Assembly: GCA_035697485.1 (NCBI GenBank)
Contig: DASSCU010000017.1
Span: 124,001 to 188,000 of the forward strand
Source of the DNA: Actinomycetota bacterium
GTDB taxonomy: Bacteria > Actinomycetota > UBA4738 > HRBIN12
DNA: 64,000 nucleotides
Direction: 5' to 3'
The notes beneath the pieces were generated by a model. It had not been told where the DNA came from, did not search any database, and saw only the letters and a program-made list of their open reading frames with translations. The translations under genes were made by a program, and so were the position numbers. This document shows, piece after piece, positions 40,931-50,158 of this stretch (its first letter is position 1; every line of letters starts with the position of its first letter).

Positions 40931-43323
40931 GGATCGAGGTGGGCGAGGATGTCGGACACCGAGAAGTCCGCGGCCGCCAGGCTCGAGTCGGCTGCGCCGT
41001 AGTACACGCGGATACGGCCCTCCTCGAGCATCACATGCCCGCTCGGGAACACCACGTCGTGCAGGAACCCCGAGCGCTCGTAGTCGAGCTCCGGGCCGAG
41101 CAACGGGTGCGACGAGCGAGCCAGGACCCTCGAAGGGTCGTCGGCGTCGAGCAGCATCGCGCCCATGCCGTACCGGTTCGTGCGGTCAGCCCCGTGGTAG
41201 ACCTCGAGCCACCCACCGTCGACGCGGAACGGCGTGAGGCTCGCGCCGATCCTCGCTTCGTCCCACATGTCCGGCCTGGGCAATGCGACCGGGCGATGCT
41301 TCCCCCAGTGCGTGAGGTCGGGCGACTCGGCGAGCCAGATACCCAACACGCGGCTGAACGATCCGGGCATCGGGCGCGTGAACGCCAGGTAGCGATCATG
41401 CACCCGCTCGGGGAAGAGCACGACATCCTTCTGATCGGGGAGCAGCATCACCCCGCGACGGTCGAACGTGCGGAAGTCGGTGGTGCGCAGCGCGCTCGTC
41501 GTGATGCCGAGCCGGCTCACGGAGACGTACGTGACGTGGAAGACACCGTCGATCTCGGTGACGCGTGGATCCTCGACGCCGTAGGCCTCGAGCTCGGACA
41601 CCGGCAGCACCGAGGGGGCGGGGTCGACCTCGAAGCGCTCTCCGTCGGCACTGCGGGCGACCCGCAGGTGCGACGTGTGCGTGAGGTAGTCGGTCGTGCC
41701 GTCGTCGCCCAGGTGGCCGTCGGCGAGATCGCGGTAGCGGATCGTTCGGGGATCGTCGAGGTCGACACCGGGTTCATCGCGGCGCACGTATCCGAGCACG
41801 ATGCGCGGAACATCACCCGACGTGTCGAAGAACGGCATGCCGATCAGGTCGCTGAGGTCGAGTCCATCGGGCATGGGCTTGAGCGTCGGATGATCGCCGC
41901 GCAGGTCGACGAGTCGAGCGCCGTCGGGCAGGTCGCCGTCGCTGCTCGGGCGTTCCGCGACGCGCAGCAGCAGCACGACCTCGTCGCCGACACGGGCGGC
42001 GCCCGCGTTGATCGTCGAGATCACCTCCATACCTGGCTGCGACGGCGTCACGTCGGCGGGTGTGATCAGCGGGTTGGAGGCCAAGCGGGCGCCGATCGGC
42101 ACGGCCACCCACTCACCGGGCCTCGCCTGCGTCTGACGCTTCGCCGGTGTCGACGCTTCCACGTCGCGCATGACCTCGATGAACCGGGCGCCGGTCTTGG
42201 GCCAGGTGAACTCGTTCGCGTAGGCGTACGCGTTGTGCTCGAGCCGCGACTTCATCTCGTGGTCGTCGAGGATCGAATTGATCGCCGTCGAGAGCTGGTC
42301 GGGATCGCGGAAGTCCACGAGCAGTCCGCGCTCGTCGGCGAGCGCCTCCTCGGCGTGCAGGTACGGAGTCGAGACGACCGCCTTGCCGGCGCCGAGCGCG
42401 TAGCTCAGCGTGCCGCTCGTGATCTGGTTCGGATCGAGGTAGGGCGTGACGTAGATGTCGGTCGCGAGCAGCAGCTCGATGATGTCCTTCTGCCGCAGGT
42501 ACTGGTTCAGGAACGCCACGTTGTCGTCGAGTCCGAGGCTCTCGATCATCGCCGTGAGCTTGTTCCGGTACTCCTCGCCGTGATGACGCAGGAGCTCGGG
42601 ATGGGTCTGGCCGGCGATCAGGTAGAGCGCGTCGGGGTGGTGTTGCACGACCCACGGCATCGCCTCGACCACGTATTCGAGGCCTTTGCCCGGGCCCACG
42701 AGGCCGAACGTCGCCACGATCTGTCGGCCCGCGAGGCCCAGTTTCTCCTTCAGTTTGCGCCGGCCGCGCGGCTCGATGTGCGGCATACCGTGCTGGATCA
42801 CCGTCGTGGGTGTCGTGACCCCGTAGACCTCGCGCAGGATGTCGACGGCGGTCTCGGCCATCACGATCAGGTGGTCGGCGTTCGCCGAGATCGACCGGAC
42901 GGCGTCGCGCACCGCGTCGCTGGGCTCGGGCAGCACGGTGTGCATCGCCACGACCACCGGCTTCCCGACCTCCTGCAGGAACGGTGTGAGGTGGTCGATG
43001 TACGTGCCCTCGATCCACGTGTCGCCCTCCCACGCCTCGTCCTTCCAGAGCCCGTACAGGCCGAACTCGTGCTGCACGCAGACGACGTCGGCGTCGGAGC
43101 CGCCGATCGCCCGGGCCGCCGCCACGTAGCCGTCGGGCGAGCCCTGCCGGATGCGCCAACGGACCTCGGGCCCGTAGGCACGCACGGAGTTCCGCTCGTC
43201 GATCGCCGCGACCTCGCAGACGACCGACTCGTCGGCGGCGTGCACGGCCTCGATCAGGTCGCTCGTGAACGTGGCGATGCCGCAGCGCCGTGAGGGCCAC
43301 GTGGAGACGAAGGCGATGCGCAT
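40924..43323 (-). CDS. Fusion of GT4 glycosyltransferase and GH130 phosphorylase-like domain
   Basis: A 799-aa two-domain protein. Residues 1-400 are a GT-B glycosyltransferase of family GT4: the N-terminal donor loop FVSTWPSRRCGIATFTSDL, then ATFGLVGPGKGLEYVVEAM, and the donor site Glu region SGTLSYALGAGKAVVSTPYLHAEEAL. After a linker, residues 430-799 look like GH130 beta-mannoside phosphorylases or hydrolases: EAYGVEDPRVTEIDGVFHVTYVS, LFPERVHDRYLAFTRP, LEVYHGADRT, and GHVMLEEGRIRVYYGAADS. Synthesis and trimming of a mannoside or other glycan by one polypeptide is possible. There is no signal peptide, so it is cytoplasmic. It starts 6 nt from TACGCT and overlaps the downstream helical-barrel gene. 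Confidence 0.85.
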   Translation of the reverse strand: MRIAFVSTWPSRRCGIATFTSDLIEAVHAADESVVCEVAAIDERNSVRAYGPEVRWRIRQGSPDGYVAAARAIGGSDADVVCVQHEFGLYGLWKDEAWEGDTWIEGTYIDHLTPFLQEVGKPVVVAMHTVLPEPSDAVRDAVRSISANADHLIVMAETAVDILREVYGVTTPTTVIQHGMPHIEPRGRRKLKEKLGLAGRQIVATFGLVGPGKGLEYVVEAMPWVVQHHPDALYLIAGQTHPELLRHHGEEYRNKLTAMIESLGLDDNVAFLNQYLRQKDIIELLLATDIYVTPYLDPNQITSGTLSYALGAGKAVVSTPYLHAEEALADERGLLVDFRDPDQLSTAINSILDDHEMKSRLEHNAYAYANEFTWPKTGARFIEVMRDVEASTPAKRQTQARPGEWVAVPIGARLASNPLITPADVTPSQPGMEVISTINAGAARVGDEVVLLLRVAERPSSDGDLPDGARLVDLRGDHPTLKPMPDGLDLSDLIGMPFFDTSGDVPRIVLGYVRRDEPGVDLDDPRTIRYRDLADGHLGDDGTTDYLTHTSHLRVARSADGERFEVDPAPSVLPVSELEAYGVEDPRVTEIDGVFHVTYVSVSRLGITTSALRTTDFRTFDRRGVMLLPDQKDVVLFPERVHDRYLAFTRPMPGSFSRVLGIWLAESPDLTHWGKHRPVALPRPDMWDEARIGASLTPFRVDGGWLEVYHGADRTNRYGMGAMLLDADDPSRVLARSSHPLLGPELDYERSGFLHDVVFPSGHVMLEEGRIRVYYGAADSSLAAADFSVSDILAHLDPC

Positions 43324-43329
43324 CGAACC

Positions 43330-43335
43330 AGCGTA
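43330..43335 (-). promoter_or_regulatory. -10 box of the GT4-GH130 operon (TACGCT)
   Basis: Minus-strand TACGCT, 6 nt before the ATG at 43323. Confidence 0.55.
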
Positions 43336-43461
43336 CCGCGGTGGGTGAAGCGGCCGTCCGGTGGTCCCGCACGCGGCGGGCCCGGCTGCCCAGTGCCGGA
43401 TGTTCGGGCGAACGTAGCGTGAGGGTGGATCGGTTTCCCTAGCTCGGAAGGGGTGAGGGAG

Positions 43462-44949
43462 ATGCAGACGACGCAGGCTCCGACCGGCGTCACGACGGCC
43501 GGTCGAACGAGGAGACTCCGCCGCTTGGGATTGTTCATGGCCGTGGCCCTGGTGGTCGGGAACATGATCGGTTCAGGGGTGTTCACGCTGCCGTCCGCGT
43601 TGGCGGGGGTGAGCGTGACGAATGGCGCGGGCTCACTGCTCGCATGGGTCTTCACGGGGGTCGGCGCCATCGTTCTGGCGTTGGTGTTCGCGAACCTCGG
43701 CCGGGCGTATCCACGCACGGGAGGCCCGTACGTCTACGCCAGACGCGCGTTCGGTGACTTCATCGGGTTCCAGACGGCGTGGGGCTACTGGATCGCGGCA
43801 TGGGCGGGCAACGCGGTACTCGCGATCGCCTTCGTCGGCTACCTCGCCTTCTTCTTCCCGGCGCTCTCCGAGACCGCGATCTACGGCGCGCTCGTCGGGA
43901 TCGGCCTGGTCTGGTTGCTCACGCTCGTCAACGTCCTAGGCGTCCGCGAGTCCGGCTGGGTGCAGGCCGTGACCACGGTGCTCAAGTTCGTCCCGCTGCT
44001 CGCGATCGGCCTGATCGGGATCTTCTTCGTCGAAGGCGGCAACTACACCGCCTTCGCCCCGAACGGGATGGGCATGGGCGACGGCCTGCTGGGCGGTGTG
44101 ACGGTTGCGGCCACGCTGACGCTGTGGGCGTTCATCGGTCTCGAGTCGGCCACCGTGCCGGCCGAGGAGGTGGCGAACCCCGAGCGGAACATCCCGCGGG
44201 CGACCGTGATCGGCACGATCGCGACTACCCTCGTCTACATCCTGGCGACCGTCGCGATCATGGGCGTGATCCCCGTCACCACGCTGCAGGATTCGGCGAG
44301 CCCGTTCGCAGCCGCAGCCACCGCGATCTTCGGCGGTGCCGGCTATTGGGACGACGCGGTCGCCATGGTCGCGCTGGTCAGCATCTTCGGGTGCCTGAAC
44401 GGCTGGATCCTGCTCACGGGACGTGTGCCGCTCGCCGCAGCCCGCGACGGGCTGTTCCCCGAGCGGTTCGCGAGGGTGTCGGGGCGGACCGGCACGCCGG
44501 TCTTCGGACTGGTCGTGAGCTCGTTGCTGTTGACCGGGCTCATGCTGATGAACTACACGAAGTCTCTCGTGGACCAGTTCACGTTCATCCTGCTGCTGGC
44601 GACCCTGACCACGCTGATCCCGTATGCGTACTCGGCGGCCGCGCAGATGTACCTGCTGTTCGCCGACCGTGCCCGGTTCGCGGGCCGTCGGCTCGCGATC
44701 GATGGCGGCATCGCGCTGCTGGCGTTCGCCTACTCCGTGTGGACGATCGCGGGTGCCGGATCAGACATCGTGTTCAAGGGCTTCATGCTCTTGATGCTCG
44801 GCATCCCGGTGTACGTGTACATGAAGTGGCGTGACTGCAAGGAAGGACGGTTCGTCGAGCCCGAGGCGGCACCGACGCCTCCGACCGTCCCGACGATCCC
44901 CCCGTCGACGCCGGTCGAGCCGGTCCCTCGTCGTCCGGTGGCCGTCTGA
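43462..44949 (+). CDS. APC-family amino-acid permease
   Basis: A 495-aa permease with twelve hydrophobic helices. The substrate-binding bend in helix 1 is VGNMIGSGVFTLPSAL. Later motifs are FANLGRAYPRTGGPYVYARRAFG, WAFIGLESATVPAEEVANPERNIPRATV and GRVPLAAARDGLFPERFARV. It most resembles AdiC/ArcD-type arginine-ornithine or related exchangers. The C-terminus is a Pro-rich tail. ATG 43462 and GTG 43453 are both possible (GGAAGGG upstream). The gene ends at a strong hairpin. Confidence 0.92.
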   Translation: MQTTQAPTGVTTAGRTRRLRRLGLFMAVALVVGNMIGSGVFTLPSALAGVSVTNGAGSLLAWVFTGVGAIVLALVFANLGRAYPRTGGPYVYARRAFGDFIGFQTAWGYWIAAWAGNAVLAIAFVGYLAFFFPALSETAIYGALVGIGLVWLLTLVNVLGVRESGWVQAVTTVLKFVPLLAIGLIGIFFVEGGNYTAFAPNGMGMGDGLLGGVTVAATLTLWAFIGLESATVPAEEVANPERNIPRATVIGTIATTLVYILATVAIMGVIPVTTLQDSASPFAAAATAIFGGAGYWDDAVAMVALVSIFGCLNGWILLTGRVPLAAARDGLFPERFARVSGRTGTPVFGLVVSSLLLTGLMLMNYTKSLVDQFTFILLLATLTTLIPYAYSAAAQMYLLFADRARFAGRRLAIDGGIALLAFAYSVWTIAGAGSDIVFKGFMLLMLGIPVYVYMKWRDCKEGRFVEPEAAPTPPTVPTIPPSTPVEPVPRRPVAV

Positions 44950-44964
44950 CCGAACGTCACGACC

Positions 44965-44995
44965 GGAAGGGCCGGGCCGTCGGCTCGGCCCTTCC
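44965..44995. terminator. Terminator hairpin after the APC permease
   Basis: A 14-bp inverted repeat with one G-T mismatch (GGAAGGGCCGGGCC/GGCTCGGCCCTTCC) and a 3-nt loop, between convergent stops at 44949 and 45012, so it can serve both genes. Confidence 0.85.
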
Positions 44996-45011
44996 TCTGT
45001 CGAAGGCCGTG

Positions 45012-45476
45012 TCAGTACTTCGGGCGTTTCTTCGGATCCGCGGCGCGGCCGATCGCCCACAGGCCGCCGCCGAGCAGCACGATGAAGAGGGTCACGAGCC
45101 CCACGACCCCGAGCAGCACCACCCCGGCGTCGGCCGAGTCCGGACCCGCGTCGACCGCCTTCACGATCGCGTAGACGGTGACGTAGGTGTAGATGCCGAT
45201 CGCGAGCAGCACGGGCAGGATCAGCAGGTACGCGACGCTCAGACCCGCCACCCCGAGAGAGACACCCCTGGAGCCCTGGGGGTCGGTGCGCCGGTCCCAG
45301 GCCTCGACGTGGTCGTCGATGTCGTCGAGATGATCGACCGCGCGGTCGCCGGCCGCGTCGAGATCGGCGGTGACCGCCGCCGCACGGGCGCCGAGTCGCT
45401 CCGCCTCGGCCCGTGCATCGGCCTCGTCGGGCTCGGGCCAGGGGCCGGATCCGGTCGCGTCGTTGCTCGAACTCAC
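45012..45476 (-). CDS. Small membrane protein of unknown function
   Basis: A 154-aa protein. It has an acidic soluble N-terminus (residues 1-70, helical, ADLDAAGDRAVDHLDDIDDHVEAW), then two TM helices (about 78-103 and 118-142) and a basic C-tail DPKKRPKY. No family is recognised. GTG 45476 is chosen because the upstream part of the frame is not protein-like and a GATACT hexamer lies 6 nt away. It is divergent from the acyltransferase gene, whose ATG is 26 bp off. Confidence 0.65.
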   Translation of the reverse strand: MSSSNDATGSGPWPEPDEADARAEAERLGARAAAVTADLDAAGDRAVDHLDDIDDHVEAWDRRTDPQGSRGVSLGVAGLSVAYLLILPVLLAIGIYTYVTVYAIVKAVDAGPDSADAGVVLLGVVGLVTLFIVLLGGGLWAIGRAADPKKRPKY

Positions 45477-45501
45477 CCGGCGAGTATCGCAGTATCGCGG
45501 G

Positions 45502-46743
45502 ATGGGCGCGCAGATCGACGAACTGGTCGCGACGACGCCCGCCTCGCGCGACCGCGTCGTCGACTTCCTGCGTGCTGCCAGCATCATCGCCGTCGTGGTC
45601 GGCCACTGGTTGATCGGGCTGATCTACTGGCAGGACGGCGTGATCGGCACGCACAGCGCGGTCGGCACGACGTCGTTCCTCTGGCTCGCGACCTGGTTCC
45701 TGCAGGTGATGCCGGTCTTCTTCTTCGTGGGCGGCTTCTCAAACTACGTCGCGTACCAGGCGTTCATGCGTCGCGGCGAGCACAGCGGCGCGTTCGTGCG
45801 GAGCCGTCTCGACCGGCTGCTCCGGCCGTCGCTGGTGTTCCTCGGCGTGTGGGCGGTCGTGATGGGCGCGATGCACCTGTTGGAGATCGGGGCGCCGAGC
45901 GGTCCGCGGCTTTGGGGCGACGTGACCCTGCTCCGCGGCATGCTGCCGCCGGGTGCGACGGTGCCCTTCGGCCCGCTGTGGTTCCTGGCGGTCTACCTCG
46001 TGGTCGTGGCGGTGGCGCCGGTGACGATCCGCCTGCACGAGCGGTTCGGCCTGTGGGTGCCGGCCGCGATGCTGCTCGGCGCCGTGGTGGCCGACCTGGT
46101 CGGTTTCGTCGGCGGGGTCTCGCTCGCCCGATGGGTCAACGTGGTGTTCGTGCTGCTCCTGCCGCACCAGCTCGGCCACGCGTACGGCGACGGCTCGATG
46201 CTGCGCTGGCCCCGCCGTGCGTTCTGGGCGATGGTGGTGGCCGGTCTCGGTGGCCTGGTCGTGCTCACCACCCCCGACCTGTTCCGTCCGTTCGGAGACG
46301 TGCGGTTCGACTGGTTCCCGGGCATCGGGCACTACCCGAAGAGTCTGCTCGGCACCGACGTGGAACGCGTGTCCAACGCCTTCCCGCCGACGCTGTGCTT
46401 CCTGCTCGGTGGCGTGTGGACGATCGGGGCGGCGATGCTGTTGCGACCATCCCTCACCCGATGGCTCCAGCGAGCGCCGGTCTGGCGGGCCACGATCGTG
46501 GTGAACAGCGTGATCATGACGTTGTTCCTCTGGCACATGACGGCGTTCTTGCTCGCCGTGTTGCTGCTGTGGCCGCTCGGTCTCGGCCACGAGCAGGACA
46601 GCACGGCGAGGTGGTGGCTCGAGCGTGTCGTCTGGGTGGCGGTGCCGGGGCTGATCCTCTTCGGGCTGGTGGCGATCTTCGGTCGCTTCGAACGGTCCAG
46701 GAGCCCGGGGAGAACGGGGGCCCGGACCAGCCCGGTGCGGTGA
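45502..46743 (+). CDS. Acyltransferase-3-like membrane protein
   Basis: A 413-aa protein with about ten TM helices of the acyltransferase_3/OafA-OpgC type. The N-terminal RDRVVDFLRAASIIAVVVGHWLIGLI carries the family Arg and catalytic His near residue 34. Further landmarks are VFFFVGGFSNYVAYQAF, RLDRLLRP and SVIMTLFLWHMTAF. It transfers acyl groups to surface sugars or lipids. There is no fused SGNH domain; separate SGNH proteins occur at 14.4 and 29.5 kb. The gap to the GT-C gene is 13 bp, but that gene has its own -10-like hexamer. Confidence 0.88.
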   Translation: MGAQIDELVATTPASRDRVVDFLRAASIIAVVVGHWLIGLIYWQDGVIGTHSAVGTTSFLWLATWFLQVMPVFFFVGGFSNYVAYQAFMRRGEHSGAFVRSRLDRLLRPSLVFLGVWAVVMGAMHLLEIGAPSGPRLWGDVTLLRGMLPPGATVPFGPLWFLAVYLVVVAVAPVTIRLHERFGLWVPAAMLLGAVVADLVGFVGGVSLARWVNVVFVLLLPHQLGHAYGDGSMLRWPRRAFWAMVVAGLGGLVVLTTPDLFRPFGDVRFDWFPGIGHYPKSLLGTDVERVSNAFPPTLCFLLGGVWTIGAAMLLRPSLTRWLQRAPVWRATIVVNSVIMTLFLWHMTAFLLAVLLLWPLGLGHEQDSTARWWLERVVWVAVPGLILFGLVAIFGRFERSRSPGRTGARTSPVR

Positions 46744-46749
46744 TACCGT
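46744..46749 (+). promoter_or_regulatory. -10 box of the GT-C gene (TACCGT)
   Basis: TACCGT, 7 nt before the GTG at 46757, in the short gap after the acyltransferase gene. Confidence 0.45.
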
Positions 46750-46756
46750 CGGCGCC

Positions 46757-48328
46757 GTGCAGCGTCCCGGTGCGGCCCCGTCCGGCTCGCCTCGTCCCGA
46801 CGCACGCTCCCCCGAGGCGTCGTCGCGTGGCGCGACCCGTGCGATCGTGCTCGCGGTCGCCGGCTTCCTGGTCTGCGCGTTCGTCGCTGCTGCGCCGGGG
46901 TCGCCGTTCCAGCCGGTGCTGCCCGCCGGCGCCGAGCCGAGCGGGCCGCTCACGGCGTTGGCGACCGCCGCCGGCCTCGACCGGCTGACCGGTTCGTGGC
47001 TCATCGCGGCCGGTGTGCTCGCCGCGGCCCTCGCGGTCGCCGGGTTCCTCGTGCTGCTGCGTGAAACGTGGCGGGGCACGGTGCGGCTGCGCACGGTCGT
47101 GGTGCTCGCCGTCATCGCCAACGTCGTCGTGGTCGCGTTGGCGCCGCTGCTCTTCTCGCGCGACGTCTACTCCTACGCGTTCTACGGACGCATTGCAGCC
47201 GTCTACGGAGAGAACCCGTACGTGCACACGCCGGTGGAGTTCGGTGGCGACGAGCTCTGGCCGTTGGTGGGACCGAAGTGGGTCGACACCCCCGCGGTGT
47301 ACGGGCCCGTCTTCACGACGATCTCCCGCGGCATCGCCCGCACCTTCGACGCTCCGGCCGACCAGATCGACGCCTACCGGTGGCTGGCTGGGCTCGCGAG
47401 CGTGGCCACGATCGCCGTGATCGCGGCGACCGCGCTCCGCGTGCGACCCGGCCGGGCCGCGTTCGCGGTCGCGGCCTTCGGGCTGAACCCCGCCGTGCTG
47501 TTCCATGCGGTGGCGAGCGGTCACAACGACGTGCTCGTCGCGCTCGCGATCTCCTTGGGGTTCCTGCTGCTGGTGCGCGGCCGGAGTCTCGCCGCCGTCG
47601 CGCTGCTCGCGCTCGGCGCGCTGATCAAGGCGTCCGTCGCGCTGCCCCTCGTCCTCGTGATCGTCTGGTGCGTCGCGCGATCGCCACGAGGTCAGCGAGG
47701 GCGCACGGCGGCGACCCACGTGGGCCTGGCGATCGCGGTCGGCCTCGTCTTCGCCGTGCCGTACCTGCAGGCCGAGGACCCGACCCTCGGCATGCTCGAG
47801 CTCGCCGGACACGAGGGGTGGCTCGCGCCGTCGGTCTTGGTACGGAAGGTGTTCGGTTGGCTCAGCTTCGGCACCCTCGGCTGGCTCGCCCGAGTGGTGT
47901 TCGCCGTCGTGCTGGTGGTGACGTTCATACGGCTCGCCCGCGACGTCGCTCGCCGGGCGGTCGATCGCGAGCCGATCGAGGCCGTGGGGGCAGCGATGGG
48001 ATGGTCGCTCGTGGCCCTGATGCTGCTCGCGCCCGTGCTGCTCCCCTGGTACGTGGCGTGGGTGTTGCCGCTGGCGTGGCTGTTGCCGAGGCCGCCGAGG
48101 TCGACGGTGATCGCGGCGGGAGCGGCGCTCGCCCTCGCCCAGTGGTCGACCGAGCCGTTGCGCTACCCCGACGCGTTCGCCGTGAACCTATGGGTCGGAC
48201 ACTGGATCGTGACGCCCGCCATGCTCGTGCTCGTGATCTGGTGCCTCGTCGACCTGCGACGTCGGATCGTGGACCGCCGTCCCCTGCACGATCCGGAGCG
48301 CATACCCGCCGAGGGCGGCGAGCACTGA
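46757..48328 (+). CDS. GT-C polyprenol-phosphate-sugar glycosyltransferase (MptA/MptB-like)
   Basis: A 523-aa membrane protein with about twelve TM helices. The first external loop holds the GT-C acidic motif RDVYSYAFYGRIAAVYGENPY (the Asp of DVYSY near residue 136). Next come NPAVLFHAVASGHNDVLVA and VSLLLPWYVAWVLPLAWLL-like C-terminal helices. It resembles mycobacterial alpha-1,6-mannosyltransferases MptA/MptB that build lipomannan from polyprenyl-phosphomannose. It probably extends a membrane-linked glycan. Its last 141 bp lie under the convergent gene on the other strand. Confidence 0.85.
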   Translation: MQRPGAAPSGSPRPDARSPEASSRGATRAIVLAVAGFLVCAFVAAAPGSPFQPVLPAGAEPSGPLTALATAAGLDRLTGSWLIAAGVLAAALAVAGFLVLLRETWRGTVRLRTVVVLAVIANVVVVALAPLLFSRDVYSYAFYGRIAAVYGENPYVHTPVEFGGDELWPLVGPKWVDTPAVYGPVFTTISRGIARTFDAPADQIDAYRWLAGLASVATIAVIAATALRVRPGRAAFAVAAFGLNPAVLFHAVASGHNDVLVALAISLGFLLLVRGRSLAAVALLALGALIKASVALPLVLVIVWCVARSPRGQRGRTAATHVGLAIAVGLVFAVPYLQAEDPTLGMLELAGHEGWLAPSVLVRKVFGWLSFGTLGWLARVVFAVVLVVTFIRLARDVARRAVDREPIEAVGAAMGWSLVALMLLAPVLLPWYVAWVLPLAWLLPRPPRSTVIAAGAALALAQWSTEPLRYPDAFAVNLWVGHWIVTPAMLVLVIWCLVDLRRRIVDRRPLHDPERIPAEGGEH

Positions 48329-50158
48329 GGCCAGGGCCGGCCCCCACCACCCGTCGAGGGGCACGCCCAGGCGCTCGAGGGCCAGCGCGGCGACCGTGAG
48401 CGCGGCGACGCCGAACGCCGGGGCCGACGCCGCCACCGCGACCCGATCGTCGAACGCCCACCGGGCCCATCCGGCGCCGACGACCCAGAGGAGCGCGAGC
48501 ACTGCCGGCCCGGCGAGCGCGATCGCGAAGGGGGACGACGGCGCCAGCTCGCCGTCGCCCGCCGGCAGCGGGCGGGGATCGGGCACCGACGAACGAACCT
48601 CCGCACCCTCGGCCGGATCGGCGCCAACCGCCGCCGCGTGCCAGGTCACGAGCCGGTCGTCGATGAGCGGGGAAGGGTCGACGTTCCACTCGGGGGCGAC
48701 GAAGATCGCTCGCTCCCCCTCGGGGATGTCGGCGAGTGTGATCCGCGACAGCGCGTCGTACTCCTCCTCGCCCCGCTCGGTCGGGCGGTCCGCCTCGAGG
48801 TCGTCCAACGCGCCCACGTAGACGTACACGTCGTCGGCGCGGTCGGCCGGCACGGCGGCACGCGCGATGTTCGCGACGTTCGTGGCGTTGAACGTCACGA
48901 ACCGATCGGGGTCGTCCACCACGATGACGAGCGGCGTGTCGGTCGGCAGCGTCTCGGCGATCCTGCCGACCAGGGTCGCCGAGGCGAGGTCCTCGCGGGT
49001 CATGTACGGGTGCTGTGAACGCTGGGTGTCCAGCGCCGGCAGCGCGAACAGCCCGAGGAGGACCACCGTGGAGGCGACCGTGAGCCAACGCCGGGGCTCG
49101 GTGCGTTCCCAGACCCACGTGACGCCCTGCGCGGCGAGGATCGGCAGCGCGAACCCGAACGTCATCACGCGCTCGGGAGGGAACCACCCGGTGGCGATGC
49201 CCACGGGGACGCCCACGACCGTGAACGCCGCCCACGCGATCAGGAACCGCCGGGTGAACCCGTGCACCTGCAGGGTGCCGATCGCCGCCAGCGGCAGCGT
49301 CACCCACGGCGCGAACCGTCGCACGCTTTCGCGGAACCGGTGGAGGTAGTTGCGGGTGAGCGCGTCGTCGAGCCCCGCTCGACGGAGGAAGCCGTCCTTC
49401 GACGTGTCGACCGACAGCCGAGCCGGCCCGAGGAGCATCGACAACAGTCCGGCGCCGACGACGAGGCCGCCACCGGCGAGCGCCACGAGTACCCGCCCGG
49501 CGTCGGAGCGCCAGCCGTGCTCGGGTTCGAGCACCCACGCGACGGCCGCCGCGGCGACGAGGATCGCCGCGCCCGCGAGGAAGAACTGCGGATGCGAGAG
49601 CCCGCCCCCGCCGAGCAACAACGCCGCCGCGATCACACCGAGCCGGGTTCGCCGGGCGAGCGCCGCCGCCGCGGCGAGGAACGTCGCCGTGAACGCCAGA
49701 TTCGCGACGTAGCCGTCGGCGAGGTGCACGGCGAAGACCCCGGCCATGAGGCCCGCGAGGGTCCAACCGGGGCGACCACCGTGGGCCCGTCCGTGCACGA
49801 GCGCCACGGAGGCCAGCCCGATCGAGACGCCCAGGGCCTGTTGCAGCCCCGCGAGTGCGGGCACGAGCGGGAGGCTCAGCGCACCCGCGACGGCGGCGAT
49901 CAGCGCGGCGACGCCCGGCCTGGCGCCAACGAGCGCGATGCCCTCCGCCGCGCCGAGGCGCGTCCACCACAGATAGACGGTTTCGTCGGGGCCGGGACCG
50001 AAGTCCCATCCGCGGAAGAGCCCCGGCCACGCGAAGATGGCGACCAGCACCGCGGTCAGCGCGGCGAGCCAGACGAGGTCCGTCCCGTGCGGCCTCGCGT
50101 CGTGGATCTGGCGGCCGTCGTGCCCACGGCGTGCATCGGACGTGTTCGTGGGTGTCAC
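48188..50158 (-). CDS. Large polytopic membrane protein (possible GT-C-like)
   Basis: A 656-aa membrane protein. Ten or more TM helices occupy residues 1-350, followed by a roughly 150-aa soluble, probably external domain (DTPLVIVVDDPDRFVTFNA, VYVYVGALDDLEADRPTERG), three more helices and a 29-residue His/Asp-rich tail. The first loop contains GPGPDETVYLWW, an acidic cluster in the place expected for GT-C glycosyltransferases; assignment is tentative. GTG 50158 overlaps the stop of the lipoprotein gene (GTGA). The tail lies within the convergent GT-C gene (48188-48328). Confidence 0.75.
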   Translation of the reverse strand: MTPTNTSDARRGHDGRQIHDARPHGTDLVWLAALTAVLVAIFAWPGLFRGWDFGPGPDETVYLWWTRLGAAEGIALVGARPGVAALIAAVAGALSLPLVPALAGLQQALGVSIGLASVALVHGRAHGGRPGWTLAGLMAGVFAVHLADGYVANLAFTATFLAAAAALARRTRLGVIAAALLLGGGGLSHPQFFLAGAAILVAAAAVAWVLEPEHGWRSDAGRVLVALAGGGLVVGAGLLSMLLGPARLSVDTSKDGFLRRAGLDDALTRNYLHRFRESVRRFAPWVTLPLAAIGTLQVHGFTRRFLIAWAAFTVVGVPVGIATGWFPPERVMTFGFALPILAAQGVTWVWERTEPRRWLTVASTVVLLGLFALPALDTQRSQHPYMTREDLASATLVGRIAETLPTDTPLVIVVDDPDRFVTFNATNVANIARAAVPADRADDVYVYVGALDDLEADRPTERGEEEYDALSRITLADIPEGERAIFVAPEWNVDPSPLIDDRLVTWHAAAVGADPAEGAEVRSSVPDPRPLPAGDGELAPSSPFAIALAGPAVLALLWVVGAGWARWAFDDRVAVAASAPAFGVAALTVAALALERLGVPLDGWWGPALASVLAALGGYALRIVQGTAVHDPTSQVDEAPDHEHEHGGRHDPVSDP

